DNA from: Bryobacter sp. CoA8 C33
GTDB taxonomy: Bacteria > Acidobacteriota > Terriglobia > Bryobacterales > Bryobacteraceae
NCBI GenBank assembly: GCA_019931185.1
Contig: JAINDK010000071.1
Coordinates: forward strand, 1 to 44,512
Length of the DNA: 44,512 nucleotides
Direction of reading: 5' to 3'
The position numbers and the translations under genes are program-made. Positions 34,201 through 41,878 of the stretch are shown one piece after another. Each line of letters opens with the position of its first letter. Position 1 is the first letter of the stretch. The notes below the pieces were generated by a model that was not told the DNA's origin, did not search any database, and was given only the letters and a program-made list of their open reading frames with translations.

Positions 34201-34542
34201 GTCCTCTCAAAGACCACCATCCGCGGCGGCTACGGCCCCGGCCAACTCTACATGGACACCGCCGCCTTCGCCGCACCCCGCCCCAATTCCTTCGGCAACG
34301 GCGGCCGCAATATCGTCCGCGGCCCCGGCTTCGGCAATTACGATTTCTCCGTCTTCCGCTTCTTCCCCATCCGCGACAAAATGCGCCTCGAATTCCGCGG
34401 TGAATTCTACAACCTCACCAACTCTCCCCGCTTCGGCAATCCCGTCAACAACGTCAACGCCGGCAACTTCGGCCAAATCACCAGCACCCTCTTCGGCGAA
34501 GGCGAACGCGATATCCAATTCGCCCTCCGCCTCACCTTCTGA
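31285..34542 (+). CDS. Oar-like TonB-dependent receptor with carboxypeptidase-regulatory-like N-terminal domain
   Basis: A 1085-residue outer-membrane protein. A signal peptide (MQTRFLSLLLLLLPSLAWSQA) leads to a carboxypeptidase-D-regulatory-like beta-sandwich (LIGTVTDSSGAIVPKATVTI through LPPGLYKVEIENQGFKK, residues about 27-100). Then comes the plug (DVSRTVTAQAVRELPVPNRS, VDGVDNNNPTLG, YTAEFGRAGGAVVNVITRGG) and a large beta-barrel ending in an aromatic strand (IQFALRLTF). Acidobacteria carry dozens of such genes, thought to take up glycans or peptides. A TonB box is not obvious. No SusD-like gene is present. It is convergent with leuD, 17 bases apart. Confidence 0.95.
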   Translation: MQTRFLSLLLLLLPSLAWSQAVTANLIGTVTDSSGAIVPKATVTITEVNTGVSRKIATNADGIYSQPYLPPGLYKVEIENQGFKKFSRDKIELNVATTIRVDATLEPGQITETVSVTAEAPLLQTDRADVSRTVTAQAVRELPVPNRSFQALVGLLPGVSVPVANFTALEDPQRTTFYQANGQGNSANNVQVDGVDNNNPTLGLTIYIPPAEAVQEVNISTSNYTAEFGRAGGAVVNVITRGGTNDFHGAVFNFLRNRELRARNFFNFEPQAKPAFIRNQYGATLGGPIRRNRTFFFASFQGVNQRQATTQLNTIPVQDWRSGNFAGVSGLTIFDPATGNPDNGAGRTPFPNNTIPAARFHPVARILTPLIPGTNVPGLINNIVGNVPFKLDGYNYDGRVDHNFNERNSFFIKYNYSPYEVSQAALLGPRVGDGVLSRVRTHTVSLNYNRQWSPSLLMEARAGYNRYFADVNGDNIDDPLAGQLPIRNPNPDAISTRGIPRFNVSGMPGIGPPVVYPLINSDNLFNFVNNWTKIRGKHTLKWGADIRRIRADRFQPQGLNFGPRGRFDYNPGTTALPGQALGPFGTLGNSFAAFLLGAPDLTYRTFQTVTPTNRLTQAFFFLHDNWQISKRLTLDLGLRYEAHSTVKPRYAGGASNYDISNNSLVVAGVGPVGLSTNVDFDPQQFAPRLGLAYRLNDKTVLRTGYGLSYYTGRFGFTGGTLSTQFPVIYNIQEGVAGNFRIDGSADTLPPFALIPIPQNGTISPAPNQGYFTVPRTNPIPMVHSYSLTIQRQLAGQMVLDVGYVSTLGRRIPGQRELNFALPGQGAAGLAFNQRFGRTASVAERANAYNNNYNGLQVNLQKRFTNGFSFQTAYTFSKTLGVGDDQPGFTIPGFVRERHYGPAGFDRTHMLTINHIYELPFGKGKRTAQSGPLSWIAGNWQLAGIARFVTGAPFSIVADAGPCNCPGNGNFADVLSKTTIRGGYGPGQLYMDTAAFAAPRPNSFGNGGRNIVRGPGFGNYDFSVFRFFPIRDKMRLEFRGEFYNLTNSPRFGNPVNNVNAGNFGQITSTLFGEGERDIQFALRLTF

Positions 34543-34559
34543 CTCCCGGCCCGCCGCGC

Positions 34560-35159
34560 TTAAACCGCTAGCGTATCGAGCGATCCCACTCGCCCCTTCT
34601 CATAGGCCGCGATCGCTCCCTCGTGCTTCAGCATGAACCCAAGCTCATCCACCCCCTCGAGCAAACACTGCTTCGAAAAAGCATCCACCTCAAACTCCGC
34701 CTTCGTCCCGTCCGCCAAAGTCACCGTCTGGCTCTCCAGGTCCACATGCACCTCGCTATCCGCCATCGCAAACAGCTTCTTGTGCACCTCCGGGCTCACC
34801 ACAATCGGCAGCAGACTGTTCTTCAGCGCATTGCTCTTGAAAATATCCGCGAACGACGTGCTCAAAATCGCCCGAAACCCATACTGCGTCAGCGCCCACG
34901 GCGCATGCTCGCGCGAACTGCCACAGCCGAAGTTGTCCCCCGCAAGCAGCACCTTCGCCGCCTTGGCCCACTCCTGATTCAGCACAAAGTCCGCCTTCGG
35001 CGTACCATCGGCCTCATAGCGCCAGTCGTTGAACAGCAACTCCCCCCATCCCGTCTTGTCCGTCTTCTTCAAAAACCGTGCCGGAATCACCTGATCCGTA
35101 TCAATGTTATCCACCGGCATCACCACCATCCGGCTCGTAAAGCGCGTGAACTTTTCCAT
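34560..35159 (-). CDS. leuD: 3-isopropylmalate dehydratase, small subunit
   Basis: The small subunit pairs with LeuC to isomerise 2-isopropylmalate to 3-isopropylmalate in leucine synthesis. The 199-residue protein has the family elements [17 protein letters not shown] near 14-30, [18 protein letters not shown] near 73-90, [17 protein letters not shown] and a C-terminal [14 protein letters not shown]. The ATG is six bases beyond the leuC stop with a weak AAGAG upstream, so coupling to leuC is likely. It is the last gene of the leuABCD operon. Confidence 0.96.
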   Translation of the reverse strand: MEKFTRFTSRMVVMPVDNIDTDQVIPARFLKKTDKTGWGELLFNDWRYEADGTPKADFVLNQEWAKAAKVLLAGDNFGCGSSREHAPWALTQYGFRAILSTSFADIFKSNALKNSLLPIVVSPEVHKKLFAMADSEVHVDLESQTVTLADGTKAEFEVDAFSKQCLLEGVDELGFMLKHEGAIAAYEKGRVGSLDTLAV

Positions 35160-35164
35160 GTCTC

Positions 35165-36580
35165 TTAATTGCCTCCCAGCAGCGTCCGCACGTCTGTCAC
35201 CTTACCCGCCACTGCGCTTGCCGCCGCCGTCAGCGGGCTCGCCAGGAAGGTACGCCCTCCCTTGCCTTGCCGTCCTTCAAAATTCCGGTTCGAGGTCGAA
35301 ACGCTGTATTGCCCAGGGCTCAGTTGATCCCCGTTCATCGCAATGCACATGCTGCACCCGGCCTCGCGCCATTCCGCGCCCGCCGCCCGGAATACCTCAT
35401 GCAATCCCTCCGCTTCCGCCTCCCGCTTGATCTGCTGCGAGCCCGGCACCACCATCACCCTCACCCCATCGGCCACCTTGCGCCCCTTCAGAATCGACGC
35501 CGCCCCCCGCAGATCGCTCATCCGCGAGTTCGTGCAGCTCCCGATAAACACCACATCGATCGGCTTGCCCAACAACGGCTTGCCCGGCTCGAGTGCCATA
35601 TACTCGAGCGCCTTCCTCAGACTGTCCCGCTCGAGCGCATCTCCTATCGCCCCCGGATCCGGTACCGTCCCCGTTATCCCCATTCCCATGCCCGGGTTCG
35701 TCCCAAACGTGATCATCGGCTCGAGCGCCCCCCCATCAATCGTGATCGAGCGGTCATACTCCGCTCCCTCGTCGCTCGGCAACTGCTTCCACCTCGCCAC
35801 CGCCGCCTCCCAGTCCGCCCCCTTCGGCGCAAACCGTCTCCCCGCCAGATACTCAAACGTCTTCTCATCCGGCGCCACCAGCCCCGCTCGCGCCCCACCC
35901 TCAATCGACATATTGCACACCGTCATCCGCTCTTCCATCGACAGCGCCCGGATCGTCGATCCCCGGTATTCGAGCACACACCCCGTTCCCCCGCCAATCC
36001 CAATCTTCGCAATCAGCGCCAGAATGATGTCCTTGGCCCCCACTCCCGCCGCCAGCGCCCCGTCTACCTTCACTTCAAACGACTTCGACGGCCTCTGCAG
36101 CAGACACTGCGTCGCCAGCACATGCTCCACTTCGCTCGTCCCAATCCCAAACGCCAGCGCCCCAAACGCCCCATGCGTCGCCGTGTGGCTGTCCCCGCAC
36201 ACCACCGTCATCCCCGGCTGCGTCAATCCGTTCTCCGGCCCTATCACATGCACAATTCCCTGTTGATCGCTCAGAAATCCAAAGTACGGGATCCCAAACT
36301 CCTCCGCATTCCGCTCCAGCTTCTCCACCTGGCTCTTCGCAATCGGATCCACAATCGGCAAATGCCGCGGCGTCGTCGGCGTCGAATGGTCCGTCGTCGC
36401 AAACGTCAGGTCCGGCCGCCTCACCTTCAGCCCCCGCGCCCGCAACCCGTCAAAGGCCTGCGCGCTCGTTACCTCATGCACCAAATGCAGGTCGATATAC
36501 AACAACGCCGGCGCTCCCGGCGGCGTCGCCACCACGTGCGTATCCCATAGCTTCTGAATGATCGTTCTTGGTTGTGCCAT
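35165..36580 (-). CDS. leuC: 3-isopropylmalate dehydratase, large subunit
   Basis: LeuC is the aconitase-like [4Fe-4S] subunit. The 471 residues from ATG 36580 are the normal length. The start is [17 protein letters not shown], with [41 protein letters not shown] and the cluster cysteines in [15 protein letters not shown] and [11 protein letters not shown]. The open frame continues eight codons further upstream, but that part lies across the leuB stop. The gap to leuB is five bases. It is transcribed with leuA and leuB. Confidence 0.96.
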   Translation of the reverse strand: MAQPRTIIQKLWDTHVVATPPGAPALLYIDLHLVHEVTSAQAFDGLRARGLKVRRPDLTFATTDHSTPTTPRHLPIVDPIAKSQVEKLERNAEEFGIPYFGFLSDQQGIVHVIGPENGLTQPGMTVVCGDSHTATHGAFGALAFGIGTSEVEHVLATQCLLQRPSKSFEVKVDGALAAGVGAKDIILALIAKIGIGGGTGCVLEYRGSTIRALSMEERMTVCNMSIEGGARAGLVAPDEKTFEYLAGRRFAPKGADWEAAVARWKQLPSDEGAEYDRSITIDGGALEPMITFGTNPGMGMGITGTVPDPGAIGDALERDSLRKALEYMALEPGKPLLGKPIDVVFIGSCTNSRMSDLRGAASILKGRKVADGVRVMVVPGSQQIKREAEAEGLHEVFRAAGAEWREAGCSMCIAMNGDQLSPGQYSVSTSNRNFEGRQGKGGRTFLASPLTAAASAVAGKVTDVRTLLGGN

Positions 36581-36585
36581 TTCTT

Positions 36586-37662
36586 CTATCCAATCGCCTC
36601 GCATACTGCCTTCCCCACCTGCTCCGTCGTCGCATTCCCCTTCAGGTCCCGCGTCGTCACTCCCGCATTCAACACGGCTTCCATCGCCGCGTTCACCGCC
36701 GCCGCTTCCTCCACCAGCCCAAAGCTGTATTCCAGCATCGCCGCGATGCTCCCGATCGCCCCCAGCGGATTCGCAATCCCCTGTCCCGCGATATCCGGCG
36801 CCGATCCATGCACCGGTTCATACAGCCCCACCCACGCCCCGCTCGCCCGCTGCGCCCCGATCGAGGCCGACGGCAGCATCCCGATCGAACCCGCAATCAC
36901 CGAGCCCTCGTCCGACAATATGTCCCCAAACATGTTCTCCATCAGTACGATGTCAAACTGCGCCGGCTTCAACACCAACTGCATCGCGCAGTTGTCCACC
37001 AGCATGTGCTCCAGCTTCACCGCCGGAAACTCCGGCGCCACCTCCACCACCACCTTCCGCCACAGCTGCGAGGTCTCAAGCACGTTCGACTTGTCCACGC
37101 TCGTCACCTTCTTCTTCCGCTTCCCCGCCAGGTTAAACGCCATCCGCGTGATCCGCTTGATCTCCCCCCGCGTATACGTCATCGTATTCGTCCCGCGCTC
37201 TTCCTCCCCCTCGCCCGTTATCCCGCGCGGCGTCCCGTAATACAGCCCTCCCGTTAACTCGCGCACGATGATCATGTCCACCCCCGCCAGCAGATGGTTC
37301 TTCAGCGGTGAGCTGTCGAGTAATGCCTCATACGCCCGCACCGGTCGCAGGTTCGCATACACCCCCAATGTCTTCCGGATCCCCAGCAATCCCTTCTCCG
37401 GCCTCTTGTCCGGCGGCGCATTGTCAAACTCCGGCAGCCCAAAGGCCCCCATCACCGTCGCATCCGCCTCGAGCGCCAGCTTCTCCGTCTCGGCCGGATA
37501 CGGCGTCCCCGTCTTGTGGATCGCGATCCCGCCCAGCAGCCCTTCCGTCAGCACCAGCTCATGGCCGTACTTCGCCGCCACATGCCGCAGCACCCGCAGG
37601 CCCTCGGCTGTTACTTCCGTTCCTATTCCATCGCCCGGCAGGGCCAGCACTTTCAATTGCAT
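36586..37662 (-). CDS. leuB: 3-isopropylmalate dehydrogenase
   Basis: LeuB oxidatively decarboxylates 3-isopropylmalate with NAD+. The 358-residue protein begins [20 protein letters not shown] and has [12 protein letters not shown], the substrate-binding arginines in [27 protein letters not shown], the ITRMAFNLA and [12 protein letters not shown] helices, the Asp region [18 protein letters not shown], and [20 protein letters not shown] for NAD. The ATG directly abuts the leuA stop (TAGATG). Confidence 0.97.
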   Translation of the reverse strand: MQLKVLALPGDGIGTEVTAEGLRVLRHVAAKYGHELVLTEGLLGGIAIHKTGTPYPAETEKLALEADATVMGAFGLPEFDNAPPDKRPEKGLLGIRKTLGVYANLRPVRAYEALLDSSPLKNHLLAGVDMIIVRELTGGLYYGTPRGITGEGEEERGTNTMTYTRGEIKRITRMAFNLAGKRKKKVTSVDKSNVLETSQLWRKVVVEVAPEFPAVKLEHMLVDNCAMQLVLKPAQFDIVLMENMFGDILSDEGSVIAGSIGMLPSASIGAQRASGAWVGLYEPVHGSAPDIAGQGIANPLGAIGSIAAMLEYSFGLVEEAAAVNAAMEAVLNAGVTTRDLKGNATTEQVGKAVCEAIG

Positions 37663-38862
37663 CTAGCTAACCTTCTCCGCGGCCTTCTCGATCGCCGCTT
37701 CTATGAACTCCGTGATTTCCTCGTTCGTGAAACCCTTCTTGTTGTCCGCCGCCGAGGTGAACCGCTCGTACACCCGGTCCACTTGCTCCGGCGTCAGCTC
37801 CGCGTAACCCAACTCCTTTACCCGCTCCTTCAACGCATGCCGCCCGCTGTGCTTGCCCAGTATCAGCTTCCCTTCCGGCACCCCCACGCTCCGCGGGTCG
37901 ATTATCTCGTACGTGCTCTTGTTCTTCAGATACCCGTCCTGATGGATCCCCGCCTCATGCGCGAACGCATTCGCCCCCACGATCGCCTTATTCGGCTGCG
38001 GCCCAAATGTAATGATCCCCGATAACAACTGGCTCGCCGGATACAACTGCTCCGTCACGATCCCCGTCTCATACGGATAATAATCCCGCCTCGTCTTCAT
38101 CACCATCACCACTTCCTCGAGCGAACAGTTCCCCGCCCGCTCCCCAATCCCGTTCATCGTGCATTCGATCTGCCGCGCTCCCGCCTTTACCGCCGCCAGC
38201 GAATTCGCCACCGCCAGCCCCAAATCATCATGACAGTGCACGCTTACGATCGCCCGCTCCCCCAATAGCCGCGCAATCCGCCCGATCCGCTCCGCATAAT
38301 CCTCCGGTACCGAATACCCCACCGTGTCCGGCAGGTTCACCGTCCCAGCCCCCGCCCGCACCACCGCCTCGCTGATCGCCTCCAGATACCCCATCTCCGT
38401 CCGCGTCGCGTCCTCGGCGGAAAACTCCACATCCTCCACATACTTCCGCGCCAGCTCCACCGCCCTCACCGCATCTTCCAACACCTGCTCCCGCGTCTTC
38501 TTCAGCTTGTACTGTAAATGAATGTCGCTCGTCGCGATAAATGTGTGGATCCGCGGCCTCTTCGCCTTCTCCAATGCCGCCGCCGCTCTCTCAATATCCT
38601 TCGTCGTCGCCCGCGACAACGCCGCTACCCGCACCTCGGGGAACTCCTCGCTCACCCGCCTCACCGCTTCAAAATCCCCCTCCGAGGCGATCGGAAATCC
38701 CGCCTCCATGATGTCCACTCCCAGTTCCACCAGCTTCGCCGCCATCCGCAGCTTCTCCGGTACCGTCATGCTGCAGCCAGGCGACTGCTCTCCGTCCCTC
38801 AAGGTCGTGTCGAATATGTAGACTCGCGGTTGCTTGTCCGGTTGAATATCGGGCTCAGTCAT
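37663..38862 (-). CDS. leuA: 2-isopropylmalate synthase, short form without regulatory domain
   Basis: LeuA condenses acetyl-CoA with 2-ketoisovalerate, the committed step of leucine synthesis. The TIM-barrel motifs are complete: [18 protein letters not shown] near 15-32, the metal histidines in [16 protein letters not shown], and [15 protein letters not shown], followed by [16 protein letters not shown] and [17 protein letters not shown] of the subdomains. At 399 residues it ends where the C-terminal leucine-binding regulatory domain of about 110-120 residues would start; leuB begins immediately after. It should therefore lack the classic leucine feedback site. Start ATG 38862 has AGGAGG seven bases upstream. 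First gene of the operon, divergent from the LysR-type regulator. Confidence 0.93.
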   Translation of the reverse strand: MTEPDIQPDKQPRVYIFDTTLRDGEQSPGCSMTVPEKLRMAAKLVELGVDIMEAGFPIASEGDFEAVRRVSEEFPEVRVAALSRATTKDIERAAAALEKAKRPRIHTFIATSDIHLQYKLKKTREQVLEDAVRAVELARKYVEDVEFSAEDATRTEMGYLEAISEAVVRAGAGTVNLPDTVGYSVPEDYAERIGRIARLLGERAIVSVHCHDDLGLAVANSLAAVKAGARQIECTMNGIGERAGNCSLEEVVMVMKTRRDYYPYETGIVTEQLYPASQLLSGIITFGPQPNKAIVGANAFAHEAGIHQDGYLKNKSTYEIIDPRSVGVPEGKLILGKHSGRHALKERVKELGYAELTPEQVDRVYERFTSAADNKKGFTNEEITEFIEAAIEKAAEKVS

Positions 38863-38915
38863 GGGCGCCTCCTATTTGTTTTCTTATTATGGAGGCCCAT
38901 TCACGATTTAGCAAA

Positions 38916-38921
38916 TTTATA
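38916..38921 (-). promoter_or_regulatory. Probable -10 box of the leuABCD operon
   Basis: TATAAA on the - strand (38921-38916) has no matching -35 at 16-18 bases. That is typical of promoters that need a LysR-type activator. The predicted start near 38909 puts the palindrome at 38954-38970 about 53 bases upstream. Confidence 0.4.
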
Positions 38922-38951
38922 TTGCTCGACCCACCAATAATCGTTCATAAT
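38922..38951 (+). promoter_or_regulatory. Probable promoter of the LysR-type regulator
   Basis: TTGCTC (38922-38927) and CATAAT (38946-38951) lie 18 bases apart. The predicted start near 38958 falls in the operator palindrome, so binding would repress the regulator's own gene, the usual autoregulation. Confidence 0.5.
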
Positions 38952-38953
38952 CA

Positions 38954-38970
38954 GATAAGCAATACTTATC
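38954..38970. promoter_or_regulatory. LysR-type operator (T-N11-A palindrome)
   Basis: GATAAG-CAATA-CTTATC is a perfect 6-bp inverted repeat with a 5-base centre and contains the T-N11-A core (38956-38968) of LysR-type binding sites. It lies between the divergent leuA and regulator genes. Confidence 0.75.
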
Positions 38971-38996
38971 CTATCAGCGGTCCCGCGGAGGCTACC

Positions 38997-39914
38997 CTGC
39001 TCCTTCATTCCCTCAAAGTCTTCCTTTCCGTCGCCAACGAGAAATCCTTCTCCCGCGCCGCCGAAAAAATGCTCCGCACCCAACCCGCTATTTCCCTCGC
39101 CGTCCAGCGCCTCGAGGCCGAACTCGATGAAAAGTTAATCGACCGCAGCGCCAAGGAACTCCTCCTCACCGACGCCGGCAAGGTCGTCCTCGAATTCGCC
39201 CGCCGCTTCGAAAACCTCGAAAGCGACATGTACAACTCCCTCGCTGAACTCCGCGATAACTCCTCCGGCCGCCTCACCATCGGCGCCAACGAATCCACTT
39301 CCCTCTACCTCCTCGGCCACATCGAGCAGTATCGCTCCCAGTACCCCAAGGTCAAGATTCAGGTCCGCCGCAGTCTTTCGAGCAAAATCCCTTCCCAACT
39401 CATCGATGGCGACCTCGAACTCGGCCTCATCTCCTTCGACCCCGGCGACGAACGCCTCGTCTCCACCGTCATCTACACCGATCGCCTCGTCTTCGTCGTC
39501 TCCCCCAACCACCGCCTCGCCTCCCGCCCCGAAGTCAATATCAGCGAACTCGGCATGGAAACCTTCATCGCCCACAACGTCATCAGCCCCTACCGCGAAA
39601 TCGTCCTCCGCGAATTCCAGCGCCACCGCGTCCCCCTCAATATGGACGTCGAAATGCCCACCGTCGAGACCATCCGCCTCCTCGTCCAGCGCAACGAAGG
39701 CGTCGCCTTCCTCCCCAAAATGTGCGTAGAGCTCGAACTCGCCTCCGGCGCCCTCAAGGAAGTCCCTGTCCAGGAACTCAACGTCGAACGCAATATCCGC
39801 CTCGTCTACCCCGCCCGCCGCGCCCTAAGCCACGCCGCTAAAGCCTTCCTCGACCTCGTCGATCGAGACGCCGCCGCCGCCGTCACCCTCCAGCAAAAAC
39901 AACTCCTCGGCTAG
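38997..39914 (+). CDS. LysR-type transcriptional regulator, probable regulator of leuABCD
   Basis: A regulator with an N-terminal winged helix-turn-helix (LKVFLSVANEKSFSRAAEKM, TQPAISLAVQRLEAELDEKL) and a C-terminal periplasmic-binding-like effector domain (GRLTIGANESTSLYLL onward). From the CTG at 38997 it has 305 residues, the family's normal length. This start has GCGGAGG six bases upstream (38985-38991). The open frame has an ATG at 38889, but using it would add 36 AT-rich codons that contain the operator and the predicted promoter, so I prefer the CTG. No ATG, GTG or TTG occurs in frame near the SD. Divergence from leuA and the shared palindrome point to leu operon control. The effector is unknown. 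Confidence 0.88.
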   Translation: MLLHSLKVFLSVANEKSFSRAAEKMLRTQPAISLAVQRLEAELDEKLIDRSAKELLLTDAGKVVLEFARRFENLESDMYNSLAELRDNSSGRLTIGANESTSLYLLGHIEQYRSQYPKVKIQVRRSLSSKIPSQLIDGDLELGLISFDPGDERLVSTVIYTDRLVFVVSPNHRLASRPEVNISELGMETFIAHNVISPYREIVLREFQRHRVPLNMDVEMPTVETIRLLVQRNEGVAFLPKMCVELELASGALKEVPVQELNVERNIRLVYPARRALSHAAKAFLDLVDRDAAAAVTLQQKQLLG

Positions 39915-40218
39915 CCCCTCAACCCACACCCCGCCGCGGCGTTTTTCATCCCGCCCCCCACCCTCCCCAACATCACCCCAACTCATCCTGCGGCGGAGTT
40001 GGGAGCAGGTTCTGGTGGGGCAAGCGGTTTTTCAGGGGGGCGAGATTTGAAAGGACTTCGACGGAGAGCCGGCGGTGCAGAGGTTTCGGCGGCGGGACCG
40101 CGGTTGGGGCGGAGGGCTGGCTCTTGGAAACGAGTGGACCAGGGGAGCGAGCGCTAGTCGTGCGATGACCGGCTGGTGGATCGACACTGCAAAGCGACTA
40201 TGACATCACCTCATCAAG
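39915..40218. other. Gene-free region where strand bias switches
   Basis: 304 bases after the regulator. The first 70 are C-rich and include a GC-rich palindrome followed by TTTTT (near 39940-39948), a weak terminator candidate. From about 39,985 the + strand becomes G-rich. No coding frame stands out. An inverted repeat lies exactly at the switch (39977-40003). Confidence 0.5.
39977..40003. repeat. 8-bp inverted repeat at the composition boundary
   Basis: CCCAACTC (39977-39984) and GAGTTGGG (39996-40003) with an 11-base loop. It coincides with the change from C-rich to G-rich on the + strand. It could be a terminator stem for the LysR-type gene or mark a rearrangement end. Confidence 0.45.
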
Positions 40219-40429
40219 ATGCGCACTGCATTGGATCTGGAAAATGATGTCCTGGACCCGGCGCCGGTCTTGGCAGCGGCGCGGGGGGATCGTAGGAGCT
40301 GAACTACCTGGGCTAGCGCGGCGGGTTCTGCCGTCACGGATGCCGGTGGGGGAGCGAAACGGTTTTCCGGTGATTCCCGTGGTGGCTCGGACTCCGCGCT
40401 TCGGCCCGGCAGTTGTGGCGGCGGTCGTC
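40219..40429 (+). pseudogene. Broken VapB-like antitoxin gene
   Basis: The frame starting ATG 40219 reads MRTALDLENDVL, the N-terminus of VapB-type ribbon-helix-helix antitoxins, and stops at 40302. After a shift at a run of six G (40283-40288), another frame continues with IVGAELPGLARRVL and GERNGFPVIPV, the usual C-terminal part of the antitoxin, and runs straight into the toxin remnant. The gene is therefore interrupted by a +/-1 frameshift in a homopolymer. Confidence 0.65.
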
Positions 40430-40907
40430 TTGCTTGATGTGAACGTCCTGCTGGCCTGGGCGTGGCCGACTCATATCTATCATGGGGCGGCGCACCGTGG
40501 GTTTCCCGGGGTGGCATCGTCCGGATGGGCGAGTTGTCCCCTGACACAGTTGCGTTTTGTGCGTCTATCCATGTAGCCGCCGGTGGTAGGGGTTCCGATT
40601 CTGTTTGCCGATGCGATGGGGGGTTTGGATTTTTATAGTTGCGCATCCGGGACACCCTCTTGGGGCTTTGGAAGACGGCTTGGCGGGAGTACCGGCGGAG
40701 ATCCGGGGCCGCCTTCCAGGGCATCAGCAACTGACGGATGCGGTGCTGCTCGATTTGGCGACTCGGCACGGAGCGCGCTTGGCTAGCTTTGACCGGCGTG
40801 TGGCAGTGTTGTTGGCCGCGGATTCGGCAGTGCGCGAGGCGTTGGAGGTTGTACTGGTAAATTCAAGGGCATTGGCGCACGAGGTTGGCGGAGAGAATTG
40901 CCAATAG
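40430..40907 (+). pseudogene. Broken VapC-like PIN-domain toxin gene
   Basis: From a TTG at 40430 the frame reads LLDVNVLLAWAWPTHIYH (the first catalytic Asp of PIN ribonucleases), then GWASCPLTQLRFVRLSM and an in-frame TAG. The same frame continues after the stop with PPVVGVPILFADAMG. Past a second run of six G (40618-40623) the reading moves to another frame with ALEDGLAGVPAEIRGRLPGH, LTDAVLLDLATRHGARLASF and DRRV, holding the later PIN acidic residues, and ends at 40907. There are two defects in the toxin and one in the antitoxin. Intact PIN toxins of this kind cleave RNA. Confidence 0.75.
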
Positions 40908-40924
40908 AGGAGTCTGAGGAGTGC

Positions 40925-41330
40925 CGAGCCAGGCCGGGGAGGTGCTCTGGCTAGGGGTCGGCGGCGACGCTGGTTTTGCGGAAGCCGAAGCCGTGCTTAC
41001 CAGTAGTGTAGTGGTGGAGGGTGGCGCGGCGGTTCCCTATGCTCAAGGCTTCAGTCAAAGGCAGGGTGAGGGTGTCGTCGTGGGCGGTGAGGACGAGGGG
41101 CTCTATGAAAGCACGAAGGCAGAGTTCCCGAGCGAGTTGAACCAGCGGGCTGCGTCTTAACCTTCCTTGTCGATGGCGTGGTGGCGGAAGCCGCCGCCGA
41201 GGGCGATGAGTAAGCCGGTGCCTTTGGCTTGCGGAGGCGGCCTTCGGTGTCGTTGGGGCCGACGAAGGATTCGGAGTTGCCGGGGCGGCCCGATATCTTG
41301 GGCGAGGGCAACGGGCAGCAGGAGGGTGGA
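40925..41330 (-). pseudogene. Broken alpha/beta-hydrolase (acetyl-esterase/BD-FAE-like) gene
   Basis: Read on the - strand, one frame gives KGTGLLIALGGGFRHHAIDK EG-stop, then DAARWFNSLG, NSAFVLS and a second stop. This matches the oxyanion-hole and following helix of acetyl-esterases (GTGxxIxxGGGFxxxAxDKEG-Y-DxARWxNSLG). Both stops fall where Tyr is usual. In another frame, nearer 40950-41090, are LVLTAHDDTLTLPLTEALS, LHHYTTGKHGFGFRKT and SVAADP, the Asp/His catalytic end of the same family. The middle, with the nucleophile Ser, is missing. Coding bias (C-rich) is on the - strand here, opposite to the rest of the window. Confidence 0.7.
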
Positions 41331-41417
41331 TGCGGAGGTGACGCCTCTGGGGACACGGAATCACAGGCAGGAGAACGGTGCGCTGGATGTCAGCTCAAAT
41401 CCAGTCCGAAATCGCTA

Positions 41418-41446
41418 TTGTAAATACATTTACTAATTGCTACGCT
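41418..41446 (+). promoter_or_regulatory. Promoter with overlapping palindromic operator for the SRPBCC/MarR pair
   Basis: TTGTAA (41418-41423) and TACGCT (41441-41446) lie 17 bases apart. The palindrome GTAAAT-AC-ATTTAC (41420-41433) overlaps the -35 and spacer, the usual place for repressor binding by a MarR protein. The predicted start near 41453 coincides with the ATG, implying a leaderless message. Confidence 0.55.
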
Positions 41447-41452
41447 ATTCGC

Positions 41453-41878
41453 ATGACCAGCTTTGAACAATCCACTGTCATCAACCAGCCTGTGGCGACC
41501 GTGTTCCGTTTCTACGAGGACTGCTCCAGTTGGCCTTCCTGGGACTCTGAACTCCAAGCATGCTCTCTTCCCGCCGGGCTGCAAGTCGGGTCCCGGGGCT
41601 GGCTCAAGCCGCGTGGCGCGCCGCAAGCCGATATTCTGATCTCGGAAGTCACCCGGAACCGTTCCTTCACGGCGGTAGCAAAACTCCCGCTTTGCCGGAT
41701 GAGCTTTGTTCATGAGTTAGAAGAACTTGAAAACACTACGCGCGCTACTCACCGGGTCGTTTTTCAGGGCCCCCTCTCTTTTCTGTTCCGGCCCTGGATT
41801 GGCCGCGGCATTCAAAAAGGGCTTCCCTCAACTTTGGCAGGCTTGAAAAAGGCGTCCGAGCGCGATGGCAATCCCTGA
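41453..41878 (+). CDS. SRPBCC-superfamily protein (polyketide cyclase/START-like)
   Basis: A 141-residue protein of the SRPBCC helix-grip fold, which binds hydrophobic ligands. It starts with the typical strand-helix (EQSTVINQPVATVFRFYEDC SSWPSWDSEL), then SRGWLKPRGAPQADILISEV and ends with an amphipathic helix (GIQKGLPSTLAGLKKASE). There is no catalytic motif. I start at ATG 41453, just after the operator. The open frame further upstream crosses it. The stop overlaps the MarR gene by 14 bases, so they are coupled, and the pair is probably a ligand-responsive unit. Codon use is less extreme than in the main window, which suggests a separate origin. Confidence 0.85.
   Translation: MTSFEQSTVINQPVATVFRFYEDCSSWPSWDSELQACSLPAGLQVGSRGWLKPRGAPQADILISEVTRNRSFTAVAKLPLCRMSFVHELEELENTTRATHRVVFQGPLSFLFRPWIGRGIQKGLPSTLAGLKKASERDGNP

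Noticed and set aside
31381-34636. Very long open frames of 650 codons (-) and 1056 codons (+) across the TonB receptor
   Set aside because: Both are low-complexity shadows of the receptor gene, whose frame has signal peptide, plug and barrel motifs.
38862-38962. Leucine attenuator in the leuA leader
   Set aside because: The only short leader frame (MNDYWWVEQYKFAKS) has no Leu codons and no terminator hairpin follows.
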